Shown here one piece after another: positions 16,338 to 25,732 of a stretch of DNA of 33,968 nucleotides (its first letter is position 1; the number at the start of each line of letters is the position of its first letter). The stretch lies in NCBI GenBank assembly GCA_029934705.1, contig JAOZLS010000007.1, positions 1 to 33,968 on the forward strand, written 5' to 3'. The notes below the pieces were generated by a model. That model was given only the letters and a program-made list of their open reading frames with translations. It was not told where the DNA came from and did not search any database. The DNA is from Bacteroidales bacterium (GTDB lineage Bacteria > Bacteroidota > Bacteroidia > Bacteroidales > JAADGE01). The position numbers were made by a program, and so were the translations under genes.

Positions 16338-17687
16338 TTATAATTCTTTATCATTATCATTTATAAACTGAAGAAGCGTTTGCTTAAAGTTTGAAAATCG
16401 ACCTCCTGCTTTTAGATTTTTAGATTTATCATCTTTTTCAAGCTCTTCTTTTTCATCTACTTTAGCTTCATTTGTTATATTTTGCTCTTCTATATTCTTT
16501 TTAACAGCCCTACCTAAGCTTTCAAATTCAAATTGTTGTTCTTCTTCAATACCTAACATTATTAGACCAACAGCAGTTGAATACTTTGGGTTACTAATAG
16601 TTCTTGTAGAAGTTACTAAGTTTACTCCTGGACGAGATAATTTAACATCCAAACCTAAACGATACTTCATTAATTGTGGTAAATGTTTTAGTAAAGCTCC
16701 TCCTCCTGTAAGTGATATTCCAGCTCCAATTCGGTCTCTATATCCTGATTGTAGAAGTTCTAAATCAATTATTTCACAAATTTCTTCAACTCTAGCTTGA
16801 ATTATTTCAGCAACTAACTTTACTGAAATATTTTGAGCTTCGCGTCCATTAATTCCTTCAACTGTTACTAAAGTATCATTATCAGCAAACTCGCTTAATG
16901 CTACTCCATGTTGAACTTTGAGAGTTTCGGCTTTATTATGTAATATTTTGCAACCTACTTTTAAGTCAGTTGTTATTACATCGCCTCCAAATGGGATAAC
17001 TGCTGTATAACGCAGAATACCTTCGTAATAAACTGCCAAGTCAGTTGTTCCTCCTCCAATATCAACTAAAGCTACTCCTGCTTCTTTTTCTTCGCTAGTA
17101 AGTACTGCTCTACTCGATGCTAATGGCTCTAAGAAAAGTTTTTTTGCATTCAAGTTTAGTCTTTCAACGCAAAGTCTAATATGCTTAGAAGATATCACTT
17201 TCCCAATAATAATATTAAAATTACCCGAAAGTCTTTTCCCAAACATGCCAATAGGCGTATGAATTCCGCTGTTAGCATCTACTATAAATTCTTGAGGAAT
17301 AACGTGTAGGATTTCGTCGCCAGGGTCTAATGCACTCTGGTTTATTTCAAAAATCATTTTATCAACATCATCTTTAGTTATTTCAAATTCTTTAGATTCG
17401 ATCATAACCGAGTGATTTGTTTGCCGAGTATGCATATAAACACCAGCAATGCCAATATATACCTCTTTAAATTTAATATCCGTTTTTTCCTGAACAGAGT
17501 CAATTGCTTTTTTAACTGCTTGAGAAACCTGATCAACATTTAACGGAACACCTCTTTTTACGCTCCCTTTTGGGGTAGGAACGCTTCCCATGCCGAGTAT
17601 TCGGACTTTTCCTTTTTCTGTAACTTCGCCAGCAATTGCAACAATTTTAGTTGTTCCAATGTCTATGGCTGTAATAATTTTCATCAT
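16338..17687 (-). CDS. ftsA: Cell division protein FtsA
   Basis: 449 residues. The actin-like fold shows phosphate-1 motif AIDIGTTK (residues 7-14), phosphate-2 VDIGGGTTDLAVY, and an adenosine motif (LTGGGALL). Between them lies the FtsA-specific 1C domain. The C-terminus has a charged linker and then an amphipathic helix (FSNFKQTLLQFI) that should tether the protein to the membrane. It anchors FtsZ filaments to the inner membrane and recruits later division proteins. The start is one of two adjacent ATGs (17687 or 17684). It follows ftsQ by 26 bp. Confidence 0.96.
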   Translation of the reverse strand: MMKIITAIDIGTTKIVAIAGEVTEKGKVRILGMGSVPTPKGSVKRGVPLNVDQVSQAVKKAIDSVQEKTDIKFKEVYIGIAGVYMHTRQTNHSVMIESKEFEITKDDVDKMIFEINQSALDPGDEILHVIPQEFIVDANSGIHTPIGMFGKRLSGNFNIIIGKVISSKHIRLCVERLNLNAKKLFLEPLASSRAVLTSEEKEAGVALVDIGGGTTDLAVYYEGILRYTAVIPFGGDVITTDLKVGCKILHNKAETLKVQHGVALSEFADNDTLVTVEGINGREAQNISVKLVAEIIQARVEEICEIIDLELLQSGYRDRIGAGISLTGGGALLKHLPQLMKYRLGLDVKLSRPGVNLVTSTRTISNPKYSTAVGLIMLGIEEEQQFEFESLGRAVKKNIEEQNITNEAKVDEKEELEKDDKSKNLKAGGRFSNFKQTLLQFINDNDKEL

Positions 17688-17713
17688 AACTGTGTCTCTG
17701 ATTTAAGGGGTTT

Positions 17714-18490
17714 TTAATTATTTTTAGTGCAAATTATCTGATTATTATACTTCAAGCTTATTTGGCTATATTGTCGCCATCCTTCTTTATTAAGATTATT
17801 GATATAAAAATGTTTTAAATATCCCATTTTTTTCTCAAAATTACTTTCATCTCCCAATAAAACAATGTGTCTTCCTACACGTGGAACTAGCTCATATTCC
17901 TTATTTTTATTAATGTAAACCTGCGTTATTTGTGATTTTAAAAACTTATCGTTTTCAATTATTTTTGCTAATTTATATATATTTTTAATCGTACTAGTAA
18001 CTAAACTGTCATTAGCAATATCTATTGTTTCATTATTATATTTTGCTGTAAAATTACCATTTGCAACTAAAACTCTAACAGTATTTACAAGCGATAAAGG
18101 AAATATTGCCCCTTCATTACTTATATAAAAGCTATTATTTTTTTTATCAATTATTCTAACAATTGGCTTTCTTACTTCTATATCAATTTCTAAAACTCCT
18201 CTATATTTTTTATAAACATCTGCATTTTTAATTGATGGGTGACTCTCTATTTCAAATTCAAGCATTGCTAAATCAAGCTTATTACCTGTTATGCTTGTAA
18301 AATTTGGATATTTACTATAAACCATATCCTGAATTTCGTTTTCGCTTATCAATTTTACACCTGTTTCTTTAACATAATTTACTTTAATAGATTTATTAAG
18401 TTTATTATTATGAAAAAAGACAAATAGTACTACTGCTACTGTAAAAACAGCAGTTACTACTAATAATAATATTTTATTGTGCCTTGTCAT
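17714..18490 (-). CDS. ftsQ: Cell division protein FtsQ/DivIB
   Basis: 258 residues: a short cytoplasmic tail, one TM segment (about 7-27), then a periplasmic part with a POTRA-like region (starting VNYVKETGVKLISENEI) and a beta domain containing the VRKPIVRIID strand and SFYISNEGAIFPLS, typical of the family. It bridges early cytoplasmic division proteins and the FtsW/FtsI synthase in the periplasm. Family sequence conservation is low, so the call rests on topology, the beta-domain motif and its place between murC and ftsA. A perfect consensus promoter lies 25 bp upstream. Confidence 0.92.
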   Translation of the reverse strand: MTRHNKILLLVVTAVFTVAVVLFVFFHNNKLNKSIKVNYVKETGVKLISENEIQDMVYSKYPNFTSITGNKLDLAMLEFEIESHPSIKNADVYKKYRGVLEIDIEVRKPIVRIIDKKNNSFYISNEGAIFPLSLVNTVRVLVANGNFTAKYNNETIDIANDSLVTSTIKNIYKLAKIIENDKFLKSQITQVYINKNKEYELVPRVGRHIVLLGDESNFEKKMGYLKHFYINNLNKEGWRQYSQISLKYNNQIICTKNN

Positions 18491-18514
18491 TTTTTAAATA
18501 AAAATTATTTTTTT

Positions 18515-18545
18515 CAAAATTAAAGTAAACTTTACAATTTACAAA
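18515..18545 (-). promoter_or_regulatory. Internal dcw promoter for ftsQ-ftsA-ftsZ
   Basis: On the minus strand TTTG (18545-18542), a spacer of exactly 19 bp, and TAATTTTG (18522-18515) match the Bacteroidota consensus TTTG-N19-TAnnTTTG at every fixed position. Transcription would begin near 18508, about 18 nt before the ftsQ ATG. It lies in the 140-bp gap between murC and ftsQ, the largest gap in the cluster. Confidence 0.85.
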
Positions 18546-18630
18546 ATAATATTCAAGCTTTTTAACTTATTTTCAGCAAATTAGCTTGTTTAAACTCAAT
18601 CTAAATATCAAATAGAGTTATATAACTTTT

Positions 18631-20028
18631 TTACTGTCTATTACTTATCATTTTTTTTATTAATTCCACTTTTGTTCCAACATCTCCTGCTCCAATTGTA
18701 AGCAAAACGTCAAACTCCTTATTCTTCAATACATTTAGCATTTCATCCTTATTACAAATTGTTTTATTTTGGATTGAAACTTTATCAAAAATCATGTTTG
18801 AACTAACTCCTTGAATTGGTTCTTCTCTTGCAGGATAAATATCTAACAAAATTAACTGGTTCAATAAGTTTAAACTTTCTGCAAATTCATCGGCAAAATC
18901 CCTTGTCCGAGTAAATAAATGAGGTTGAAAAACTCCTAAAATATTTTTGTCTGGATAAATTTCTGCTACCGAATTAATAAAAGCTTTTAATTCTTCGGGA
19001 TGATGTGCATAATCATCGATAAAAACGAGCTTTTCTGTATTAATTACATAGTCGAACCTTCGTTTTACTCCTGTCCAAGTTTTTAGTGCATTAATAATTG
19101 TAACATCATCAATACCATGTATAACAGCAACAGCAGCTGCGGCTATAGCATTTTCAATATTTAATGTACCGGGTATTTTTAATTCTATATTAGAAATAAT
19201 TTTATTGGGACAAACTAAATCGAACGTACTAGAAGTACGGGAATTTTTTACATTTGTTGCATAAAAATCAGACTTTTCTTCCAAAGAATATGTAAAAACA
19301 TTCTTTGGGTAAAATTTATCTTCTAATTGAATTCCTTGTTTAATTAATAAAGTTCCGTTCTTATTTATTTGCCCTGCAAAAGTTCCAAAAGTATTGTACA
19401 AATCCTCAATTCCTGAATAAATATCCAAATGATCCTCGTCAATTGAAGTTATAACAGCAGTTTCGGGGAAAAGATGTAAAAATGAGCGATCAAATTCATC
19501 GGCTTCGGTAACTAAAAACTCAGCCTCTGAACTATTATTTGCTAATAATAAATTTGAATTAAAATTTTTAGATATTCCTCCTAAAATAGCGTTAGTACTT
19601 TTGCTTGAGACATTAAATATATGTGCCAATATAGTTGAAACAGAAGTTTTACCATGAGTTCCTGATACTGCAAGTGTTTTATGATTTTCTGATATCAGTC
19701 CTAATATTTGGGAACGCTTTTTTATTTCAATATTATTATTAGTGAAATATTGAAGTTCGGTATTCTTAAAATTAATTGCAGGTGTGTATATCACTAACAA
19801 TTCTTCTTTCAAACATGTTTTAAAAGCATTGGGAATTAAACTTACATCATCGGTAAAATGAATAGAACAACCTATTTCCTCCAAAGAATTAGTGATTACC
19901 GAAGGAGTTTTGTCGTATCCTGCAACAATATTACCTGAAGCAATAAAATATTTTGCTAAGGCACTCATTCCTATCCCACCAATTCCAATGAGATAAACAA
20001 ATTTCTTATGTCTATTTTTCTGTTTCAA
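18631..20028 (-). CDS. murC: UDP-N-acetylmuramate--L-alanine ligase
   Basis: 465 residues. It adds L-Ala to UDP-MurNAc using ATP, the first step of the stem peptide, in the cytoplasm. Motifs: Rossmann GIGGIGMSALA (15-25), P-loop GTHGKTSVS (123-131), and DEFDRSFL and DYAHHPEE in the catalytic and C-terminal domains. Start choice: the only usual start codon before the Rossmann loop is TTG at 20028; a TGA lies five codons upstream in frame and the next ATG is inside GIGM. It begins 5 bp after the upstream lipoprotein stop codon, so it is probably translationally coupled. Confidence 0.96.
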   Translation of the reverse strand: MKQKNRHKKFVYLIGIGGIGMSALAKYFIASGNIVAGYDKTPSVITNSLEEIGCSIHFTDDVSLIPNAFKTCLKEELLVIYTPAINFKNTELQYFTNNNIEIKKRSQILGLISENHKTLAVSGTHGKTSVSTILAHIFNVSSKSTNAILGGISKNFNSNLLLANNSSEAEFLVTEADEFDRSFLHLFPETAVITSIDEDHLDIYSGIEDLYNTFGTFAGQINKNGTLLIKQGIQLEDKFYPKNVFTYSLEEKSDFYATNVKNSRTSSTFDLVCPNKIISNIELKIPGTLNIENAIAAAAVAVIHGIDDVTIINALKTWTGVKRRFDYVINTEKLVFIDDYAHHPEELKAFINSVAEIYPDKNILGVFQPHLFTRTRDFADEFAESLNLLNQLILLDIYPAREEPIQGVSSNMIFDKVSIQNKTICNKDEMLNVLKNKEFDVLLTIGAGDVGTKVELIKKMISNRQ

Positions 20029-20033
20029 AGTAT

Positions 20034-20906
20034 TTACTGTTCAATGTTTAAGACTAGGTCAATGTCAGATAAAAGTCTTGCTATTTCGGCATTATTCTTC
20101 TGTTTTCTTAATAATTCGGCATGTAGTAAATTTAATTTTTCGGCAGTAATTTTAAGACTTTGAATTCTTCCTATAACTGCTTGTTTTTTCTTATATGCAT
20201 CGTCTCTAAGTTGTAATTTATATAAACCAAGAAGAACATCAGAGTCACTATACGGCTCATTAACAAGTAATTCTACTTTTTGAATATCAAAAGCTGAATT
20301 AGGAACTTTTTTTAGTCCTTTGTCATAAGCTAAAAATAAATGATTTAATATTTCAGATTGTTTATCAATGTCTTCAATAAAAATTTTCAAGAATATTTGA
20401 TTTACGGCAAGAATTATATCTTTACGCTCAAATTTGTTTGAGTTTGCTGCTTTATATATTTGATCTATTAATATTTTGTCATCCTCTGAAACATTCAAAC
20501 TTGAAGCTAAGGAGCAAAATCTATCAATATTATAAACAATTCCTGATTTTTCAAGACCAATAGTAAGGTCTGAAAGTAATTCGTAGGACTGATAAACAGC
20601 TGATGTTTTTTGAACAAAATCGGATATACTGTCTAATTGCAAATTGTTAAAATTAATGTTACTATATAAATTAACAATAGAAGTATCTGATTTTGTTAAG
20701 ATTTCGAGATACTCTCTTTTATAATCAAAATAATAATTCATTTCGTTTAATGTAGCATATAGCTCATTAACTTGCTGCATGAGTACACGCCCTCGTTGGG
20801 CAGCATCTCTTTGACTAGACTGAAAAGTAGTGTCGTTAGTACATGAACTAATAAATGCAAAAAATGCAACGGACACGAAAACTAAATATTTTTTCATTTT
20901 ATTCAT
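20034..20906 (-). CDS. Unrecognised lipoprotein embedded in the dcw cluster
   Basis: 290 residues. A lipoprotein signal ends in a lipobox FISSC (Cys at about 22; start ATG at 20906 or 20897). The rest is mostly alpha-helical with heptad-like stretches (AAQRGRVLMQQVNELYATL; the C-terminal LHAELLRKQKNNAEIARLL), few cysteines, no aromatic-rich binding motif and no catalytic signature. It would be anchored in the inner or outer membrane facing the periplasm. I do not recognise the family. The gene begins 3 bp after the murG stop and ends 5 bp before the murC start, so it is part of the same transcript. Position and topology suggest a role in septal peptidoglycan synthesis or envelope linkage; that is inference only. 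Confidence 0.88.
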   Translation of the reverse strand: MNKMKKYLVFVSVAFFAFISSCTNDTTFQSSQRDAAQRGRVLMQQVNELYATLNEMNYYFDYKREYLEILTKSDTSIVNLYSNINFNNLQLDSISDFVQKTSAVYQSYELLSDLTIGLEKSGIVYNIDRFCSLASSLNVSEDDKILIDQIYKAANSNKFERKDIILAVNQIFLKIFIEDIDKQSEILNHLFLAYDKGLKKVPNSAFDIQKVELLVNEPYSDSDVLLGLYKLQLRDDAYKKKQAVIGRIQSLKITAEKLNLLHAELLRKQKNNAEIARLLSDIDLVLNIEQ

Positions 20907-20909
20907 AGC

Positions 20910-22040
20910 TTAATCATTTTTATTAACTATAAGTTTTAATACTTCATCAGCAATTATGTTTGCTGAATTTAAAAAAGCAAATTTTGAAATATTTTCAGAC
21001 AAATCTTTTATTAAAGATTCATTATTAACTAATTTTAATGTTTCACCAATAAGTTGGTCGTTTGTATTTGAGTCTTTAACTAAAATAGCTGCATTATTCT
21101 CAAGTAAAGCTTTAGCATTTTTTGTTTGATGGTCTTCGGCAACATTTGGCGAAGGCACTAAAATAACGGCTTTCTTTAAAATACATAATTCCGAAATAGT
21201 TCCTGCTCCTGCTCTAGAAATTACAACATCGGCAGCTTTATAAGCTAAATCCATGCGAGTAATAAAGTCGGTTACTAAAATATTTTCAGAATTGTACTTT
21301 GCTGCTGCCTCTTTTGATTCTTCAAAATAATACTTACCTGTTTGCCAAATAATTTGAACATCGGAGTCTATAATCTCATTCAATTTTACGGCTATTCCAT
21401 TATTTAAACTCCTAGCACCACCGCTACCTCCAAGGCTTAATATAACTTTCTTATTAGGATTTAATCCAAAAAACTCTATTGCTTCTGTTTTAGTACTGCT
21501 TGTTGAAATCAATTTTTCTCGAACAGGATTTCCTGTTTTTATAATTTTTTCTGAAGGAAAGAATTTTTCTAATCCATCATAAGCAACGCAAATTGTTTGT
21601 ACCTTATTTGCCAGTAATCTATTTGTTATACCAGGAAAAGAATTTTGCTCTTGTAAAAGTGCAGGTATTCCTTTTTTTGTTGCAACTTGCAAAAGTGGTC
21701 CACTTGCGTAACCACCAACTCCAACGGCGACATCTGGTTTAAATTTTCTAATTATTTTTCTTGATTTCAGCAAAGAACTTGCTAGTTTTACAAAAAATGT
21801 AAATGTTTTAATAGAAAGTTTACGCTGAAAGCCTGAAATATTGAGTAATTCAATAGCAAAACCTGCTTCTGGTACTTTTTTTTCTTCAATACGACCTTTT
21901 GCTCCAACAAAAAGAATGTTAGCATCTTTATGTTTAGCTTTAATAGCTTGTGCAATAGCAATTGCGGGGAATAGGTGTCCACCCGTTCCTCCTCCACTAA
22001 TGATTATATTTGGTTTATTGTTTTTCAAAATCTTCTTCAA
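20910..22040 (-). CDS. murG: UDP-GlcNAc--MurNAc-pentapeptide-lipid GlcNAc transferase
   Basis: 376 residues from the TTG at 22040, or 372 from a TTG at 22028. It makes lipid II from lipid I on the inner face of the membrane. Motifs: SGGGTGGHLFPAIAIA near the N-terminus (glycine-rich acceptor loop), LSLGGSGGARSLN, and the C-terminal donor site ISRAGAGTISEL with PNVAEDHQTKNA. No ATG is available: a TAA lies immediately before the codon at 22040 and no Met codon precedes the GGGTGG loop. The gene overlaps the end of ftsW by 26 or 14 nt, which suggests translational coupling. Confidence 0.96.
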   Translation of the reverse strand: MKKILKNNKPNIIISGGGTGGHLFPAIAIAQAIKAKHKDANILFVGAKGRIEEKKVPEAGFAIELLNISGFQRKLSIKTFTFFVKLASSLLKSRKIIRKFKPDVAVGVGGYASGPLLQVATKKGIPALLQEQNSFPGITNRLLANKVQTICVAYDGLEKFFPSEKIIKTGNPVREKLISTSSTKTEAIEFFGLNPNKKVILSLGGSGGARSLNNGIAVKLNEIIDSDVQIIWQTGKYYFEESKEAAAKYNSENILVTDFITRMDLAYKAADVVISRAGAGTISELCILKKAVILVPSPNVAEDHQTKNAKALLENNAAILVKDSNTNDQLIGETLKLVNNESLIKDLSENISKFAFLNSANIIADEVLKLIVNKND

Positions 22041-23148
22041 TTACGTTTAATGATGTAATTCTACTAACATTTAATATTATTCCTACAGCAAAGCTGTTAA
22101 TAAATAACGAGGTGAGCCCCGAACTAACAAAAGGTAATGTTTGCCCTGTTACGGGAAGTAAATTTACTGCTACTCCCATGTGAACAAACGACTGAAATAC
22201 AATGCTAAGAGTAAGTCCTATTGTTAAAAATATTGCATAAGGCTTTTTCGATTGACTAGCAATTGCAAGACCACGATGAAAAAATATAACAAAAAACAAT
22301 AGTATTATACTACTTAACCACAAACCATATTCCTCAACTGTATAAGCAAATACAAAATCGTTATGAGACTGTGAAAATACATATTTCATAACTCCATTAC
22401 CAGGACCTTCACCCCAAAAGCCACCTTTAACAATAGCTGCCTTAGCAATTGAAACTTGAATACCTGATGTATCCATTAATCTTGACAAGCCTGTTAATAA
22501 TCTATTAGGAAAATCAAAAGCATAAGCAACAAATGAATATATTGCAACAAGACCTACAACCAATAATATAAAAGACATTAAATATTTAACAGCAATTTTT
22601 CCAATAAACAGTAACAATATAATAATAGCAAGTAAAATTGCAGCAGTTGATATATCAGCAGGGAAAATAAGTATTACAGACAATACTGTTGCTACAGAAA
22701 TTTTAATCATTGCTTTCTTAAAATCAATTCTATTTAGGTATAATAAGGTTAATATGCGAGCAACAAACATTATTAGTGCGACTCTAGCTAAGTCGGATGT
22801 TTGTATTTCAATTAGTCCAAAAATATTTAACCAACGCTTTGCACCGTTATGTTCTGTTCCCCAAATTAATGTAAGAACTAATAAAAATATTGCAATACTT
22901 GCAAAATGCTTAGAAAATTTAAAGTAAAATTTAAAAGGTATTATATGTGCTATATATATAATTACCATTGAACCAATAAGACCCAATACTTGTTTCCACA
23001 AAAACCCTGATGTATCGCCTTCAAAAAATCGATATGCTTCGTAGCCCGACGCACTATATACGACTGGAATAGAAAACAACATAAGAAGTAACACTATAGA
23101 CCATAGTGTTTTATCTCCTTTCAATTCTATTTTTTCAAAGTGTAACAT
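22015..23148 (-). CDS. ftsW: Lipid II polymerase FtsW (SEDS family)
   Basis: 377 residues with about ten membrane segments. SEDS features: KQVLGLIGSM early, GAKRWLNI, and the late GLTSLFINSF with VGIILNVSR. It polymerises lipid II into septal glycan strands together with the FtsI transpeptidase encoded upstream in the cluster. RodA is a paralogue, but the position between murD and murG identifies FtsW. Start ATG at 23148, 5 bp after murD; its end overlaps murG. Confidence 0.95.
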   Translation of the reverse strand: MLHFEKIELKGDKTLWSIVLLLMLFSIPVVYSASGYEAYRFFEGDTSGFLWKQVLGLIGSMVIIYIAHIIPFKFYFKFSKHFASIAIFLLVLTLIWGTEHNGAKRWLNIFGLIEIQTSDLARVALIMFVARILTLLYLNRIDFKKAMIKISVATVLSVILIFPADISTAAILLAIIILLLFIGKIAVKYLMSFILLVVGLVAIYSFVAYAFDFPNRLLTGLSRLMDTSGIQVSIAKAAIVKGGFWGEGPGNGVMKYVFSQSHNDFVFAYTVEEYGLWLSSIILLFFVIFFHRGLAIASQSKKPYAIFLTIGLTLSIVFQSFVHMGVAVNLLPVTGQTLPFVSSGLTSLFINSFAVGIILNVSRITSLNVIEEDFEKQ

Positions 23149-23153
23149 AAATT

Positions 23154-24488
23154 TTATAATTCTCTAACAGCTTGTTTAAATTTTCTACCTCTATCTTCGT
23201 AATTATCAAACAAATCAAAGCTTGAACATGCAGGGGAGAGCAGTACTAGTTCACCTTCATCTGCTAATGAAAAAGCTTTTACTACAGCCTCATCCATAGA
23301 TTTTGTGTCGTAAAGTTCAGTTATACCAAAAAAGGCATCAAAAATCTTAGAGTTATCGTTTCCTAATGCAACAATTGCTTTAACTTTCTGCTTAACAAGC
23401 TCTTTTAGTGAACTATAGTCGTTACCTTTATCAATACCACCAAGAATTAATACTATATCTTCCTCGTAGGTTTGCAGTGCGTACCAAACAGCGTTTACGT
23501 TAGTTGCTTTTGAGTCATTTATAAAACGTACTCCTCGTACTTTAATAAATTTTTCAAGTCTATGCTCAACTCCTTCAAAATTTGAAAAACTAGATTTAAG
23601 TTCTTCGTTGCGAATTTCGCTTAATTTGGAGGTAATTCCTGCCGCCATAGAATTATAGCGATTGTGAATTCCATCCAAAGATAATTTATCAGCTCCCATG
23701 CTAAATATATTTTTATCAATTATTATTTTTAATTCATTATCAATAGTATATGCTCCTTTTGTTACTTCACCTTTGATTGTAAAAGGGTACATATCTGCAT
23801 TGATTTTTCTTTTTTCAACCTCTCGTTGAATTATTTCATCATCGGCACAATAAATAAATTTATCAGCCTTAGTCATATTATTAACTATTCTAAATTTTGA
23901 ATCTATATAATCCTGAAAATCATAATCATAGCGGTCTAAATGGTCTGGTGTTATATTAAGTAGAATTGCTATATCTGCTTTAAATTCAAACATTCCATCT
24001 AGCTGAAAACTACTTAATTCGATAACAAAAAAATCGTAATTAAAATTTGCGACTTGCTCTGCCAAAGACTGTCCAACATTACCAGCTATTCCTACATTTA
24101 ATCCTGCATTTTTAAGTATAAAATAGATTAACTCAGTTGTGGTGGTTTTGCCATTGCTTCCTGTAATACAAATAAATTTTGCATTAGTAAAGCGAGCTGC
24201 AAATTCAATTTCGGAAATAACTTTAATGCCTTTATCCAATGCTTCCTTTACAACAGGAGCTTTTTCGGGTATCCCAGGGCTTTTAATTATTTCGTCGGCA
24301 TTTAGTATAAATTCAGAACTATGTTTATTTTCTTCAAAATGAATATTATTATCAGAAAGTATTTTTTTATATTTTGGAGAAATAGCTGAAAAATCGGACA
24401 CAAATACATCATAGCCTTGTTTTTGGGCTAATAATGCTGCTCCAGTTCCGCTTTCGCCAGCTCCTAATATTACTTTTCTGTTTTTCAT
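23154..24488 (-). CDS. murD: UDP-N-acetylmuramoylalanine--D-glutamate ligase
   Basis: 444 residues. It adds D-Glu to UDP-MurNAc-L-Ala in the cytoplasm. Motifs: N-terminal nucleotide-binding GAGESGTG (9-16), KSPGIP (69-74), P-loop TGSNGKTTTTE (109-119), NITPDHLDRY, FINDSKATN and the C-terminal LLSPACSSFD with RGRKFKQAV. It starts 6 bp after mraY and ends 5 bp before ftsW, so it is tightly packed in the cluster. Confidence 0.97.
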   Translation of the reverse strand: MKNRKVILGAGESGTGAALLAQKQGYDVFVSDFSAISPKYKKILSDNNIHFEENKHSSEFILNADEIIKSPGIPEKAPVVKEALDKGIKVISEIEFAARFTNAKFICITGSNGKTTTTELIYFILKNAGLNVGIAGNVGQSLAEQVANFNYDFFVIELSSFQLDGMFEFKADIAILLNITPDHLDRYDYDFQDYIDSKFRIVNNMTKADKFIYCADDEIIQREVEKRKINADMYPFTIKGEVTKGAYTIDNELKIIIDKNIFSMGADKLSLDGIHNRYNSMAAGITSKLSEIRNEELKSSFSNFEGVEHRLEKFIKVRGVRFINDSKATNVNAVWYALQTYEEDIVLILGGIDKGNDYSSLKELVKQKVKAIVALGNDNSKIFDAFFGITELYDTKSMDEAVVKAFSLADEGELVLLSPACSSFDLFDNYEDRGRKFKQAVREL

Positions 24489-24494
24489 TATTAG

Positions 24495-25721
24495 TTATCT
24501 TATTTTTAATGTTAAAATTGTTATTAATGCTAGTAAAATTCCTACAATCCAGAATCGTGTTACAATTTTTGATTCAGGAAAACCTTTGAGTTGAAAATGA
24601 TGATGCAAAGGTGCCATCTTGAAAATTCGTTTTCCTACACCAAATCGTTTTTTTGTATATTTAAAATATCCTACCTGCAAGATTACTGAGAAATTTTCCA
24701 CAACAAATACTCCTGCTAATACAGGTAATAAAAGTTCTTTACGAATAAGAATTGCAAATACTGCTATAATTCCTCCTAGAGTTAAACTGCCTGTATCGCC
24801 CATAAATACTTGAGCAGGAAATGAGTTATACCAAAGAAAGCCGATTGTTGCTCCAATAAATGCACTTGCAAAAATTACAAGTTCACCAATTTGTGGGATA
24901 TACATTATATTCAAATAATCGGCAAAAATTAGGTTACCCGAAACGTAGGCAAATATCCCAAGTGTTGTTCCCATAATAGCAGAAGTACCAGCGGCTAAAC
25001 CATCAAGACCATCGGTCATGTTTGCACCATTTGAGACGGCTGTTATCATAAAAATAACTAACAAAATAAAAATCATCCAAGCGGCTTTTTGCTTGTATTC
25101 GCCTGCAAAATTGACTAACCATGAATAATCAAATTCATTATCTTTAAAAAATGGTATTGTTGTTTTTAATGATTTATCAACAGTTATTGGTATTTCTTGT
25201 TGAACAAGTATTTCGGTATTATTTAAAACATTAGCCTGCGGATTTTCTCTAATTTGGATATCGTTACTTAAATAAAAAGTTAAACCAACGATAAGCCCTA
25301 GTCCTACCTGACCGTATATTTTATATCTGCCAGACAATCCACCTTTATCATTTTTAAATGTTTTAATATAATCGTCGATAAATCCAATAATGCCAAGCCA
25401 AACAGTGGTAACTAACATTAATATAATATACACATTACTTAAATCGGCAAATAAAACAACAGGTATAATAATAGCTGCTATAATAATAAGCCCACCCATT
25501 GTTGGAGTTCCTTTCTTTTGGTATTGTCCCTCGAGACCTAAATCGCGAACAACCTCTCCTATTTGTTTTTTTTGTAGAATATTAATTAATTTTTTACCCC
25601 AAATTAATGACACCAACAACGATGTTATTGCAGCCAAAGCGGCTCTAAACGAGATGTATTTAAACAATCCCGCTCCCATAAAATCTATTTTATCTAAATA
25701 TTCAAAAAGAAAATAAAACAT
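24495..25721 (-). CDS. mraY: Phospho-N-acetylmuramoyl-pentapeptide transferase
   Basis: 408 residues with about ten membrane segments. It attaches phospho-MurNAc-pentapeptide to undecaprenyl phosphate to make lipid I. Motifs: GTPTMGG near residue 70, FIDDYIKT, the catalytic [19 protein letters not shown] and the HHHFQLKG loop. It has an extra hydrophilic stretch of about 60 residues between membrane segments (near residues 155-215, ending before KAAWMIF), making it longer than the roughly 320-360 residues of most MraY proteins; this insert is usual in Bacteroidota. Gap to murE 11 bp. Confidence 0.97.
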   Translation of the reverse strand: MFYFLFEYLDKIDFMGAGLFKYISFRAALAAITSLLVSLIWGKKLINILQKKQIGEVVRDLGLEGQYQKKGTPTMGGLIIIAAIIIPVVLFADLSNVYIILMLVTTVWLGIIGFIDDYIKTFKNDKGGLSGRYKIYGQVGLGLIVGLTFYLSNDIQIRENPQANVLNNTEILVQQEIPITVDKSLKTTIPFFKDNEFDYSWLVNFAGEYKQKAAWMIFILLVIFMITAVSNGANMTDGLDGLAAGTSAIMGTTLGIFAYVSGNLIFADYLNIMYIPQIGELVIFASAFIGATIGFLWYNSFPAQVFMGDTGSLTLGGIIAVFAILIRKELLLPVLAGVFVVENFSVILQVGYFKYTKKRFGVGKRIFKMAPLHHHFQLKGFPESKIVTRFWIVGILLALITILTLKIR

Positions 25722-25732
25722 TGTTGTTTTTT

